Below, in pieces: positions 1-7,412 of a DNA stretch of 11,542 bases (the first letter of the stretch is position 1; every line of letters starts with the position of its first letter). Both the position numbers and the translations under genes were made by a program. The notes beneath the pieces were generated by a model that saw nothing but the letters and a program-made list of their open reading frames with translations, ran no database searches and was not told the origin of the DNA. The DNA comes from Candidatus Gallimonas intestinigallinarum (GTDB taxonomy: Bacteria; Bacillota_A; Clostridia; Christensenellales; Borkfalkiaceae). The stretch lies in contig DXBS01000128.1 of NCBI GenBank assembly GCA_019116405.1, forward strand, positions 1 to 11,542. Reading direction: 5' to 3'.

Positions 1-2043
1 CCCGGCATGGTCAAGGCGGCATACTCCTCCGGCAAGCCCGCAGTAGGCGTCGGCGCAGGAAATACGCCCGCGATCATCGATTCGACCGCGGACATCAAAC
101 TTGCCGCTTCTTCCATCCTTCATTCCAAGACCTTTGATAACGGCATTATCTGCGCTTCCTAGCAGTCGACCATCGTCCTTGCAGACGTTTACGACGAGTT
201 CAAGGCGGAAATGCAGAAGCGCGGCGCTTACTTCCTTACGCCCGAAGAGACAGACAAGGTCAGAAAGACCATCATCATCAACGGCGCGCTCAACGCGAAG
301 ATTGTCGGTCAGAGCGCATGCAAGATCGCAGAGCTCTCCGGCTTTACGGCGCCTGCTGGCAGCAAGGTGCTGGTCGGCGAGGTAGAATCGGTCGACCTCT
401 CCGAGGAGTTCGCGCACGAGAAGCTCTCTCCCGTCCTTGCAATGTACAAGGCGCAGACCTTTGAAGAGGCTGTCGCAAAGGCGGACAGGCTCATCAAGGA
501 CGGCGGTCTCGGTCACACCTCCTCGCTGTATATCAACGTTGAAACGGGCGCTGATAAGATCGCATACTTCCGCTCCATCATGAAGACCTGCCGTATCGTC
601 ATCAACACGCCTTCCTCGCATGGCGGCATCGGTGATCTTTACAACTTCAAGTTCCCCGCATCCCTCACGCTGGGCTGCGGTTCGTGGGGCGGCAACTCCG
701 TCTCCGAGAACGTGGGCGTCAAGCACCTCATCAATATCAAGACCGTTGCGGAAAGGAAGGAAAATATGTTGTGGTTCAGAGCACCTGAGAAGGTCTATTT
801 CAAACGCGGTTGCCTGGGTGTCGCCCTCAAGGAGCTTGGTCGCCAGGTCTATAACAAGAAGAAGGCGTTCGTCGTCACCGACCAGTTCTTGTTCCAGAGC
901 GGCTTCACCAAGAAGATCACGAGCATTCTCGACGAACAGGGCATCACGCACACGACCTTCTTCAACGTCACGCCCGATCCCACGCTTGCCTGCGCAAACG
1001 AGGGTGTCAAGCAGATGCGCGACTTCCAGCCCGACGTCATCATCGCGGTCGGCGGCGGTTCGCCCATGGATGCTGCAAAGATCATGTGGGTCATGTATGA
1101 GCACCCCGAAGTAGATTTCCAGGATATGGCGATGCGCTTTATGGATATCCGCAAGCGTGTCTATACCTTCCCGCACATGGGCGACAAGGCGCTGTTCGTC
1201 GCTATTCCCACGACGGCAGGTACCGGTTCGGAAGTGACGCCTTTCGCGGTCATCACCGACGAGAAGACGGGCACCAAGTATCCTCTTGCTGACTACGAAC
1301 TCATGCCCGATATGGCGATCATCGACGCCGATCTCATGATGACCATTCCCAAGGGACTTACCTCCTGCTCGGGTATCGACGCAATGAGCCACGCACTCGA
1401 GGCGATCGCATCCGTCATGGCGACCGACTTCACCAACGGCATTGCGAAGGAAGCGGTCAAGCTCATCTTTGATTATCTGCCCCGCGCATATGAGAAGGGT
1501 GGCCACGACGCAGAGGCGCGTGAGCGCATGGCAAATGCGTCCACAATGGCAGGTATGGCGTTTGCTAACGCATTCCTCGGCGTCTGCCACTCCATGGCGC
1601 ATAAGCTGGGTTCCTACTGGCACATCCCTCACGGCATGGCGAACTCCCTGATGCTCGAAGAGGTCATCCGCTTCAACAGCTCGGAGCATCCCACCAAGAT
1701 GGGAACTTTCCCTCAGTACGCATACCCTCAGTGCCAGGCACGCTATGCGGACGTCGCCCGCTTTATCGGACTCAAGGGCAAGAACGACGAGGAGCTTGTC
1801 GAAGCGCTCATCAAGAAGCTGCATGAGCTGCAGGAGGCGATCGGTCAGCCCAAGACCATCCAGGAAGCGCTTGCCGGCAAGGTCACGGAAGAGGAGTTCC
1901 TTGCACGTCTCGATCAGATGACGGAAGATGCGTTCGACGATCAGTGCACGGGTGCAAACCCTCGTTATCCTCTGATGAGCGAGATCAAGGAGATGTACCT
2001 CAACGCTTACTACGGCCGTCAGAACCGCAACAAGAAGAAGTAA
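1..2043 (+). CDS. adhE: Bifunctional acetaldehyde-CoA / alcohol dehydrogenase AdhE, 5'-partial, interrupted by in-frame TAG
   Basis: AdhE reduces acetyl-CoA to acetaldehyde and then ethanol, re-oxidising NADH in fermentation. Frame 1 is open from the window edge except for TAG at 160-162. Upstream of it the frame reads as the end of the aldehyde-dehydrogenase NAD/CoA domain ([20 protein letters not shown]), then the catalytic Cys (codon 151-153) in ICAS. After the TAG it continues with QSTIV, exactly as expected of an uninterrupted AdhE. The iron-type alcohol dehydrogenase domain starts near 766. It has the [10 protein letters not shown] nucleotide motif near 1051-1080 and iron ligands matching known AdhE: Asp 1378-1380, His 1390-1392 (GIDAMSH), His 1588-1590 (CHS) and His 1630-1632 (PHG). 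About 195 N-terminal residues lie outside the window. If TAG really stops translation, the first possible restart, ATG 211, has no clear ribosome site and would give a protein lacking the aldehyde-dehydrogenase Cys. Family assignment is secure; whether the gene is intact is not. Confidence 0.93.
160..162 (+). other. In-frame amber (TAG) codon inside adhE
   Basis: The codon follows tgc-gct-tcc (Cys-Ala-Ser) and precedes cag (Gln). AdhE proteins usually read CASEQS here, so the expected codon is Glu (GAG), one G-to-T change away. The reading frame is continuous on both sides, so this is a substitution and not a frameshift. It may be a real nonsense mutation, a suppressed or reassigned amber codon, or a sequence error; the window alone cannot decide. 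Confidence 0.9.
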
Positions 2044-2062
2044 GCTGACACCAATTGCATCG

Positions 2063-2100
2063 CAACGAGGGCGGGAAAATCTGCCCTCGTTGTTGAAGTT
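2063..2100 (+). terminator. Intrinsic terminator-like hairpin after adhE
   Basis: A perfect 10-bp stem, CAACGAGGGC (2063-2072) with GCCCTCGTTG (2083-2092), encloses a 10-nt loop. It lies 19 nt after the adhE stop. The following tail (TTGAAGTTTT) is only moderately T-rich, so termination may be incomplete. It separates adhE from the hydrogenase gene. Confidence 0.7.
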
Positions 2101-2138
2101 TTGAAAATTTTGAAAAAAATTCAGAAGAGAGGAGCGTT

Positions 2139-3647
2139 ATGAGAGGACTGGAAACTTCTGTCAGAAAGCTGCGCCATCAGGTGTTTGTCGAAGTCGCAAA
2201 AGTCGCCTTTGAATCCACGGATATTGAAAACGATATCGAGAAGATCCCCTATATCATCACCCCGACGGAGACGCCGCAGTACCGCGAGAGCGTGTACCGT
2301 GAGAGGGCGATCGCCGCAGAGCGCGTCCGGCTTGCAATGGGCATGTCGCTTAACCCGCAGGATCGTCCCGCGCACATCACCAACGGGCTTAACAAGAGCA
2401 ATATTTCGGACAGCTACTATGAACCGCCGCTCATGCAGGTCATTCCGTCGGCATGCGATCGGTGCGAGGAGAATATGTATGTCGTCTCCGACCAGTGCCG
2501 CGGCTGCGTTTCCCGCTATTGCATGACGGTCTGCCCCAAGGGCGCGATCTCCGTCGATAAAAAGACGGGGAAGGCCGTCATCGATCAGGGCAAGTGCATC
2601 AAGTGCGGCAAGTGCAAGGCATCCTGCCCGTACGAGGCGATCGCACACAGAACGCGCCCCTGCGCGCAGGCATGCGGCGTCAAGGCGATCTCCAGCGACG
2701 GGCTTGGCAGGGCATCCATCGATCCCGCGAAGTGCGTCGGCTGCGGACAGTGCATGGTTTCCTGTCCATTCGGCGCGATCGCAGACAAGTCGCAGATCTT
2801 CCAGCTCATCCGCGCCATGCAGAAGGGGGACGAGGTCGTCGCCGAGGTCGCACCGGCGATCGTCGGGCAGTTCGGTCCCAACGTGACGCTCTGGAAGATC
2901 AAAGCCGCGCTCAAGGAGATCGGCTTCAAGGAAGTCTATGAGGTCGCGCACGGCGCAGACGTGGGCGCATCCACCGAGGCGCACCATTACGCGACGGAGG
3001 TCGTCACGGGGCAGCTTCCCTTCCTCCTGACTTCCTGTTGCCCCGCATGGAGCATGCTCGCAAAGACGCAGTTCCCCGACATGATCGACAAGGTCTCGTC
3101 GGCGCTGACGCCCATGGTCGCAACGTCCAGAACGATCAAGCAGAATCGTCCCAACGCGCGCGTGGTCTTTATCGGACCATGCGCCGCAAAGAAGCTCGAG
3201 GCGCGCCGCCGTACGGTGCGCAGCGACGTCGATTTCGTCATTACCTTTGAGGAGCTTGCCGCGATCTTTGAGGCAAAGGGCATCAATATGGCGACATACG
3301 ACAAGGAAGAACCTATCCACGACGCGACGGCGGCCGGACGCGGCTACGGTGTTGCAGGCGGTGTTTCGGCAGCGATCGAAGCATGCGTCAAAGAGTATTA
3401 TCCCGATGTTGAAGTCAAGATCGAGCATGCAGAGGGGCTGGAGGAGTGCAAGAAAGTGCTGCTTCTTGCCAAGCTCGGCAAGAAGAACGGCTGCCTGATC
3501 GAGGGCATGGGCTGTCCCGGCGGCTGTGTTGCGGGCGCGGGCGTCAACGCCCCCGTGGAAAAGGGCGCTGCGGAGCTCAGGAAATTCGTCGCCGGCTCCA
3601 CAAAGAAGCTGCCCGAAAAGGAACTTTACGAAATCAAGTTGCCGTAA
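2139..3647 (+). CDS. [FeFe]-hydrogenase, group B type, with N-terminal ferredoxin-like clusters
   Basis: This 502-residue protein should interconvert protons and H2 using electrons delivered through iron-sulfur clusters, probably in the cytoplasm with ferredoxin as partner. The C-terminal H-cluster domain carries all three signatures: TSCCPAW (298-304), GPCAAKKLE (346-354, the PCxxKxxE motif) and EGMGCPGGC (455-463). The H-cluster cysteines would be C300, C348, C459 and C463, and C301 is the usual proton-relay cysteine. The N-terminal part has ferredoxin motifs at C120/123/128/132, C153/156/159/163 and C199/202/205/209, plus C106/109 and C175/179. The MRGLETSVRKLRHQVF start and GPC in place of MPC resemble the group B1/B3 monomeric enzymes (TIGR04105-like), whose physiological role is poorly known. 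The ribosome site AGAGGAG lies 4 nt before ATG. No clear promoter is visible in the 95-nt gap after adhE. No maturases (HydE/F/G) are in the window. Confidence 0.9.
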   Translation: MRGLETSVRKLRHQVFVEVAKVAFESTDIENDIEKIPYIITPTETPQYRESVYRERAIAAERVRLAMGMSLNPQDRPAHITNGLNKSNISDSYYEPPLMQVIPSACDRCEENMYVVSDQCRGCVSRYCMTVCPKGAISVDKKTGKAVIDQGKCIKCGKCKASCPYEAIAHRTRPCAQACGVKAISSDGLGRASIDPAKCVGCGQCMVSCPFGAIADKSQIFQLIRAMQKGDEVVAEVAPAIVGQFGPNVTLWKIKAALKEIGFKEVYEVAHGADVGASTEAHHYATEVVTGQLPFLLTSCCPAWSMLAKTQFPDMIDKVSSALTPMVATSRTIKQNRPNARVVFIGPCAAKKLEARRRTVRSDVDFVITFEELAAIFEAKGINMATYDKEEPIHDATAAGRGYGVAGGVSAAIEACVKEYYPDVEVKIEHAEGLEECKKVLLLAKLGKKNGCLIEGMGCPGGCVAGAGVNAPVEKGAAELRKFVAGSTKKLPEKELYEIKLP

Positions 3648-3660
3648 CGATCGGTCGGAA

Positions 3661-3691
3661 GGAACGTGCCCGCAGCGGGTACGTTCTTTTT
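3661..3691 (+). terminator. Strong intrinsic terminator after the hydrogenase gene
   Basis: GAACGTGCCC (3662-3671) pairs with GGGTACGTTC (3677-3686), 10 bp including one G-U pair, around a small loop. TTTTT follows directly (3687-3691). It begins 14 nt after the stop codon and is a textbook rho-independent terminator. Confidence 0.9.
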
Positions 3692-3696
3692 GTATA

Positions 3697-3733
3697 AAAA
3701 GTAACCCACCAGCTAAGCTGGTTGGTTACTTTT
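3697..3733 (+). repeat. Long imperfect palindrome between hydrogenase and thiamin operon
   Basis: AAAAGTAACC (3697-3706) pairs with GGTTACTTTT (3724-3733). After one C-T mismatch, ACCAGC (3708-3713) pairs with GCTGGT (3717-3722) around a TAA loop. The A-rich 5' side and T-rich 3' side would let it work as a terminator on either strand. It sits only 6 nt past the hydrogenase terminator, so a back-up or bidirectional terminator is the simplest reading. A dispersed palindromic repeat cannot be excluded from one copy. Confidence 0.65.
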
Positions 3734-3765
3734 CGCTCTTTTGATGGGGATTTTTTATAAAGTAC

Positions 3766-3794
3766 TTGCATTTTCAGGCACAATGTAGTATAAT
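3766..3794 (+). promoter_or_regulatory. Sigma-70/sigma-A type promoter of the thiamin operon
   Basis: The -35 box TTGCAT (3766-3771) and a perfect -10 box TATAAT (3789-3794) are separated by exactly 17 nt. Transcription would start near 3801, just upstream of the TPP aptamer, which fits a short riboswitch leader. Confidence 0.85.
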
Positions 3795-3804
3795 CATAGA
3801 TGAA

Positions 3805-3892
3805 AGAAATCGGGAGCTTGTACACAGGCTGAGAGGAAGGTGTGACCTTCGACCGTTGACCTGATTTGGGTAATGCCAGCGTAGGGAGATTG
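3805..3892 (+). promoter_or_regulatory. TPP riboswitch (THI element) aptamer
   Basis: The leader contains the hallmark blocks of the TPP aptamer in order: CGGGAGC (3811-3817), GGCTGAGA (3837-3834 region, within 3828-3836), TTGACCTGAT (3856-3865) and CCAGCGTAGGGA (3876-3887). A P1 stem can form between AATC (3808-3811) and GATT (3888-3891). It directly precedes thiS and seven further thiamin genes, the expected target. TPP binding should stabilise P1 and switch the operon off through the terminator that follows. Residues 3805-3814 can also pair with the terminator's 3' arm, giving a visible alternative fold. Confidence 0.96.
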
Positions 3893-3896
3893 AAAG

Positions 3897-3928
3897 CGGG
3901 CATGACGTAAGGTCATCGCCCGATTTTT
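3897..3928 (+). terminator. Riboswitch expression-platform terminator
   Basis: CGGGC (3897-3901) and ATGAC (3902-3906) pair with GTCAT (3912-3916) and GCCCG (3918-3922), with a GTAAG loop and one bulged C at 3917. A T-run follows (3924-3928). It lies between the TPP aptamer and the thiS ribosome site, so control is most simply by premature transcription termination. Confidence 0.9.
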
Positions 3929-3940
3929 GTTGGAGGTCAT

Positions 3941-4135
3941 ATGGTCAGGATCAACGGAGAAGATCTGGACGTGGCAGGCAAAACGATCGCAGAATACCTT
4001 GCGGGAACGTCGTACGATTTGAAGCGGATCGCCGTCGAGCGCTGCGGCGAAATCGTTCCCAAGAGCGCCTATTCTTCCACGACGCTTGCCGACGGCGACA
4101 GCGTGGAGATCGTCAGTTTCGTCGGAGGCGGCTGA
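3941..4135 (+). CDS. thiS: Sulfur carrier protein ThiS
   Basis: This 64-residue ubiquitin-like protein carries sulfur, as a C-terminal thiocarboxylate, to ThiG for thiazole formation. It ends in VGGG, giving the C-terminal Gly-Gly needed for adenylation by ThiF, and its length is normal for ThiS. VRINGEDLDV at the start and LADGDSVEIVSFVGGG at the end (49-64) match the family's first and last strands. GGAGG (3932-3936) lies 4 nt before the ATG. It is the first gene after the TPP riboswitch, and its stop overlaps the thiF start as TGATG, implying coupled translation. Confidence 0.95.
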   Translation: MVRINGEDLDVAGKTIAEYLAGTSYDLKRIAVERCGEIVPKSAYSSTTLADGDSVEIVSFVGGG

Positions 4136-4764
4136 TGACCTGCGACGAATGGAACGCGGCGCTCATTGCAAGGCACGGCGCTGACTTGCACGAGAAATTC
4201 TCAAGCGCGACGGTTGCTATCTGCGGTTTGGGGGGGCTTGGCTCCAACATTGCCGTCTCCCTTGCCCGTGCGGGGGTCGGAAAACTCATTCTCATCGATT
4301 TTGATCGGGTGGACATCTCAAATCTCAACCGTCAGCAGTACAAGGCGGCGCAGATCGGCATGCCCAAGACGGAGGCACTGCGAGACAATCTTTTTGCGAT
4401 CGCGCCCTTTCTCAAAGCAGATCTCCACACCGTGCGCATGACGGAAGAAAACGCTGTTCGGCTGGTGCGGGAAGCGGACGTTGTCTGCGAGGCATTTGAC
4501 GATGCGCAGGCAAAGGCAATGCTCGTCAACTGCATTTGCGAAACGCTTCCAAAGACATATCTTGTCGCGGCGTCGGGCATGGCGGGGCTTGCAAGTCCCA
4601 ATGCGATCAGAACGCGCAGGATAGGGCAGAGGTTGTATCTGTGCGGCGATGGGGTGAGCGACGTGAGAAGCGGACTTGGGCTGGTCGCGCCGCGAGTCAT
4701 GCTGTGCGCCGCGCATCAGGCGCTCATGGCCTTGCGCATTCTCGCGGGAGAGTACGAAGTATAA
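4135..4764 (+). CDS. thiF: ThiF-family sulfur carrier adenylyltransferase (short, family 2)
   Basis: This E1-like enzyme adenylates the C-terminus of ThiS so that it can receive sulfur from a cysteine desulfurase. The 209-residue protein has the ATP-binding GLGGLG loop (31-36), the [15 protein letters not shown] block (53-67) typical of ThiF/MoeB/E1 proteins, and the [10 protein letters not shown] segment (118-127). It is shorter than the ~250-residue E. coli ThiF and has no CxxC pairs for the structural zinc seen there. That fits the ThiF family 2 common in Clostridia. It overlaps thiS by one nucleotide and is followed 26 nt later by thiG, so ThiS is its likely partner, not MoaD. Confidence 0.92.
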   Translation: MTCDEWNAALIARHGADLHEKFSSATVAICGLGGLGSNIAVSLARAGVGKLILIDFDRVDISNLNRQQYKAAQIGMPKTEALRDNLFAIAPFLKADLHTVRMTEENAVRLVREADVVCEAFDDAQAKAMLVNCICETLPKTYLVAASGMAGLASPNAIRTRRIGQRLYLCGDGVSDVRSGLGLVAPRVMLCAAHQALMALRILAGEYEV

Positions 4765-4775
4765 GTTTTCTTTTT

Positions 4776-4781
4776 AAGGAG
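4776..4781 (+). promoter_or_regulatory. Ribosome binding site fixing the thiG start
   Basis: AAGGAG lies 9 nt before ATG 4791. The same reading frame is open further upstream to ATG 4536, but that part lies inside thiF in another frame and has no ThiG similarity. This site therefore decides the start. Confidence 0.9.
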
Positions 4782-4790
4782 TTTGAAAAT

Positions 4791-5558
4791 ATGGACGATA
4801 AACTCATCATCGGCGGAAGGGAGTTCGGCTCGCGCTTTATTCTTGGCTCGGGCAAATACTCGCTCCGCCTCATCGAAGCGGCCGTCAGGGATGCTGGCGC
4901 GGAGATCATCACACTCGCCGTGCGCCGCGCCAATACCAGGGAGCAGGAAAATATCCTTGACTTTATCCCCAAGGGCGTCACGCTGCTGCCCAATACGAGC
5001 GGCGCGCGCAACGCAGAGGAGGCGGTGCGCATTGCCCGCCTTGCCCGCGAACTGGGCTGCGGGGACTTTGTCAAGATCGAGATCATGCGCGATTCCAAGT
5101 ATCTTCTGCCCGATAATTACGAAACCATCAGGGCGACGGAGATCCTCGCGAAAGAGGGCTTTGTCGTCATGCCCTATATGTATCCCGACCTCAACGTCGC
5201 GCGCGATCTTGTCAATGCGGGCGCGGCGAGCATCATGCCCTTAGCGGCGCCCATCGGCTCTAACAAGGGGCTTGCAACCAAAGAATTTATTCAGATTCTC
5301 ATTGACGAGATCGACCTTCCCGTTATCGTGGACGCAGGCATCGGCAGACCCTCGCAGGCGTGCGAGGCAATGGAGATGGGCGCGGCTGCCATCATGGCGA
5401 ACACCGCGCTTGCGACGGCAGGCGACCTCACGCAGATGGCGTCTGCGTTCCGCCTTGCCATCGAGGCGGGCAGAAAGGCGTACCTTGCCGGCATCGGCAG
5501 GGTTTTAACGCGCGGTGCGTCTGCATCCGATCCGCTCACGGGATTTTTGCATGACTGA
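4791..5558 (+). CDS. thiG: Thiazole synthase ThiG
   Basis: ThiG condenses 1-deoxy-D-xylulose 5-phosphate, dehydroglycine and ThiS-thiocarboxylate into the thiazole phosphate. The 255-residue TIM-barrel protein has the expected blocks: [19 protein letters not shown] at the N-terminus, PNTSG (67-71), and [16 protein letters not shown] (93-108). The last contains Lys95, which matches the Schiff-base lysine of the family (Lys96 in B. subtilis). [13 protein letters not shown] (149-161) and the phosphate-binding [12 protein letters not shown] (179-190) follow. The sequence is full length. It follows thiF by 26 nt and is followed 8 nt later by thiH, its usual partner in anaerobes. Confidence 0.97.
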   Translation: MDDKLIIGGREFGSRFILGSGKYSLRLIEAAVRDAGAEIITLAVRRANTREQENILDFIPKGVTLLPNTSGARNAEEAVRIARLARELGCGDFVKIEIMRDSKYLLPDNYETIRATEILAKEGFVVMPYMYPDLNVARDLVNAGAASIMPLAAPIGSNKGLATKEFIQILIDEIDLPVIVDAGIGRPSQACEAMEMGAAAIMANTALATAGDLTQMASAFRLAIEAGRKAYLAGIGRVLTRGASASDPLTGFLHD

Positions 5559-5566
5559 GGCGGGAT

Positions 5567-6820
5567 ATGGAAAATCAGTTTTTTGTCGATTCCGCGCGCC
5601 TTTCCGAGGCGGCGCTGGAGAAAAAACACCGCCTTGAGACCGACCCGTCCTCCCGCAAGAACCCGATGGAGTACCTTCCGGGCATGGAAAAGATCGAGTC
5701 GGATATCTGCGAAAAGGTCATCTCGCAGATGAAGGCATACGATGCGTTCAAGTACACGGCGCGCGACGTAAGAATGGCGCTGGAGCACGAGACCTGCTCG
5801 GTGGAGGACTTCAAGGCGCTCCTGTCTCCTGCGGCGGAGCCATTTTTAGAGCAGATGGCGCAGCGTGCGCGCATGGAGACGAGCAAGCACTTTGGCAACA
5901 CCGTCTACCTCTTCACGCCGCTCTACATTGCCAACTACTGCGAAAATTACTGCGTCTACTGCGGGTTTAACTGCTATAACGATATTCACCGCATGAAGCT
6001 GACGCCGGAGCAGATCGAGCACGAAATGCAGGTCATCGCGTCGAGCGGCATGGAAGAGATCTTAATCTTAACGGGCGAGAGCCGCGTGCAGAGCGACGTA
6101 CAGTATATCGGCGAGGCGTGCAAGCTTGCGCGCAAATATTTCCGCATGGTCGGGCTGGAGATCTATCCCGTCAACACGGACGAATATCGCTATCTGCATG
6201 AGTGCGGCGCCGACTATGTGACCGTTTTTCAGGAATCGTATGACATTGTAGCATACGAAAAACTGCACCTGATGGGACATAAGCGCGTCTGGCCGTATCG
6301 CTTTGACGCGCAGGAGCGTGCATTGCGCGGCGGGATGCGCGGCGTCGGGTTCTCGGCGCTTTTGGGGCTTTCCGATTTCCGCAAGGACGCGCTTGCGAGC
6401 GCGCTGCACGTCTACTATCTGCAGCGCAAGTATCCGCAGGCGGAAATGTCGCTCTCCTGTCCGCGCCTGCGTCCCATCATCAACAACGAGAAGATCAATC
6501 CGCAGGACGTGCACGAAAAACAGCTCTGCCAGATTCTGTGCGCCTATCGCATTTTTATGCCTTTCGTCGGCATCACGGTCTCCTCGCGCGAGAGCGCGGC
6601 GTTCCGCAACGGCATCGTCAGGATCTGCGCGACCAAGGTCTCGGCGGGAGTTTCGACGGGCATCGGCGACCACGAGAGCAAGTATACAGGCAGAGACTCC
6701 GGCGGCGATCAGGGTGACGAACAGTTTGAGATCAGTGACGGCAGGAGTCTCAAAAAGATGTACGACGACATCACAGACGAGGGCTTGCAACCAGTTCTCA
6801 ACGACTATCTGTATGTTTAA
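5567..6820 (+). CDS. thiH: 2-iminoacetate synthase ThiH (radical SAM tyrosine lyase)
   Basis: ThiH cleaves tyrosine with SAM radical chemistry to give p-cresol and dehydroglycine, the glycine-derived unit used by ThiG. The 417-residue protein has the radical SAM cluster motif CENYCVYC (Cys125, 129, 132), followed by GFNCYND and the GMEEILILTGESR block (161-173). The C-terminal half, with PFVGITVSSRE (332-342) and GDHESKYTGRDSGGDQGDEQFEISD (367-391), is typical of ThiH and separates it from other radical SAM lyases such as HydG. The gene begins 8 nt after thiG with a weak purine-rich site (GCGGGA), suggesting coupling. Its use in place of ThiO fits an anaerobe, since ThiO needs oxygen. It overlaps the next gene by 8 nt. 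Confidence 0.96.
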   Translation: MENQFFVDSARLSEAALEKKHRLETDPSSRKNPMEYLPGMEKIESDICEKVISQMKAYDAFKYTARDVRMALEHETCSVEDFKALLSPAAEPFLEQMAQRARMETSKHFGNTVYLFTPLYIANYCENYCVYCGFNCYNDIHRMKLTPEQIEHEMQVIASSGMEEILILTGESRVQSDVQYIGEACKLARKYFRMVGLEIYPVNTDEYRYLHECGADYVTVFQESYDIVAYEKLHLMGHKRVWPYRFDAQERALRGGMRGVGFSALLGLSDFRKDALASALHVYYLQRKYPQAEMSLSCPRLRPIINNEKINPQDVHEKQLCQILCAYRIFMPFVGITVSSRESAAFRNGIVRICATKVSAGVSTGIGDHESKYTGRDSGGDQGDEQFEISDGRSLKKMYDDITDEGLQPVLNDYLYV

Positions 6821-7412
6821 GCTCCTGAGTGTCACTTCCCGTACGCTCTGCAAGGAGGATTTCCTTGCGCGCGTCGGCACGATCTGCGCGGCGGGCATCG
6901 ACGGCATCATTTTGCGCGAAAAGGACTTATCCGAGCCCGAATATCAGTCGCTTGCTATCAATGTCCTGCAAATTTGCCGTGAAAAGGGAACGCCCTGCGC
7001 GCTGCACACCTATGTGACTGCGGCGAAAAGTCTGCATGCCGAGGCGCTGCACTTTCCTCTGCATGCGTTTCTTGCGCTCGGCGAAAAGGAAAAGCGGGCA
7101 TTTCCGACAATCGGCGTGTCCTGCCACAGCCTTGACGACGTCGTGGCGGCGCAGGAGGGCGGGTGCTCGTATGTAACGCTCGGACATATCTTTGCAACCG
7201 ACTGTAAAAAGGGGCTTCCCGGAAGGGGGCTTGCCTTCTTGTCCGAGGTCTGTCGCCATGCAAGCGTGCCCGTCTATGCGATCGGCGGCATCAACAGGGA
7301 CAATATCGCCCGCGTACGCGATGCGGGTGTAAGCGGGGCGTGCATCATGAGCGGACTCATGACCTGCCGCGATCCCGCAGAATATCTGGAGGAACTTCGC
7401 CATGCGCTTTGA
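6813..7412 (+). CDS. tenI: TenI-like thiazole tautomerase (ThiE-fold protein)
   Basis: This 199-residue ThiE-superfamily protein probably aromatises the ThiG product, the TenI reaction, so that ThiE can use it. The key block is YVTLGHIFATDCKKGLPGRG (120-139). It has Gly-His where true ThiE has Gly-Pro/Ala, and His125 lines up with the catalytic His of B. subtilis TenI (His122). The barrel motifs ILREKDL (33-39) and YAIGGI (155-160) are kept. The ATG at 6813 overlaps thiH by 8 nt. No ribosome site is visible, so translation is probably coupled. A longer version of the same frame runs back into thiH from 6303, but that part is an out-of-frame shadow. A second, weaker thiamin-phosphate synthase is the alternative. 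Confidence 0.85.
   Translation: MFKLLSVTSRTLCKEDFLARVGTICAAGIDGIILREKDLSEPEYQSLAINVLQICREKGTPCALHTYVTAAKSLHAEALHFPLHAFLALGEKEKRAFPTIGVSCHSLDDVVAAQEGGCSYVTLGHIFATDCKKGLPGRGLAFLSEVCRHASVPVYAIGGINRDNIARVRDAGVSGACIMSGLMTCRDPAEYLEELRHAL

Noticed and set aside
160..162. Selenocysteine or pyrrolysine at the adhE TAG
   Set aside because: Selenocysteine normally uses TGA, and the position is normally Glu, not Cys. Pyrrolysine is not expected in AdhE and no pyl genes are in the window.
2093..2138. Promoter for the hydrogenase gene
   Set aside because: The A/T-rich gap has TTGAA-like boxes but no convincing -10 element at a correct distance.
2121..3428. 435-codon open frame on the minus strand
   Set aside because: It is antisense to the hydrogenase gene, with no ribosome site or domain that I recognise.
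4536..4790. Longer N-terminus for ThiG from ATG 4536
   Set aside because: The extra part runs through thiF in another frame and has no ThiG similarity. AAGGAG before ATG 4791 and normal ThiG length decide the shorter start.
6303..6812. Longer N-terminus for the TenI-like protein
   Set aside because: It is an Arg/Ser-rich shadow of thiH. The conserved protein starts at ATG 6813.
6068..6910. 280-codon open frame on the minus strand
   Set aside because: It is antisense to thiH and shows only composition-driven Arg/Ala/Val-rich sequence.
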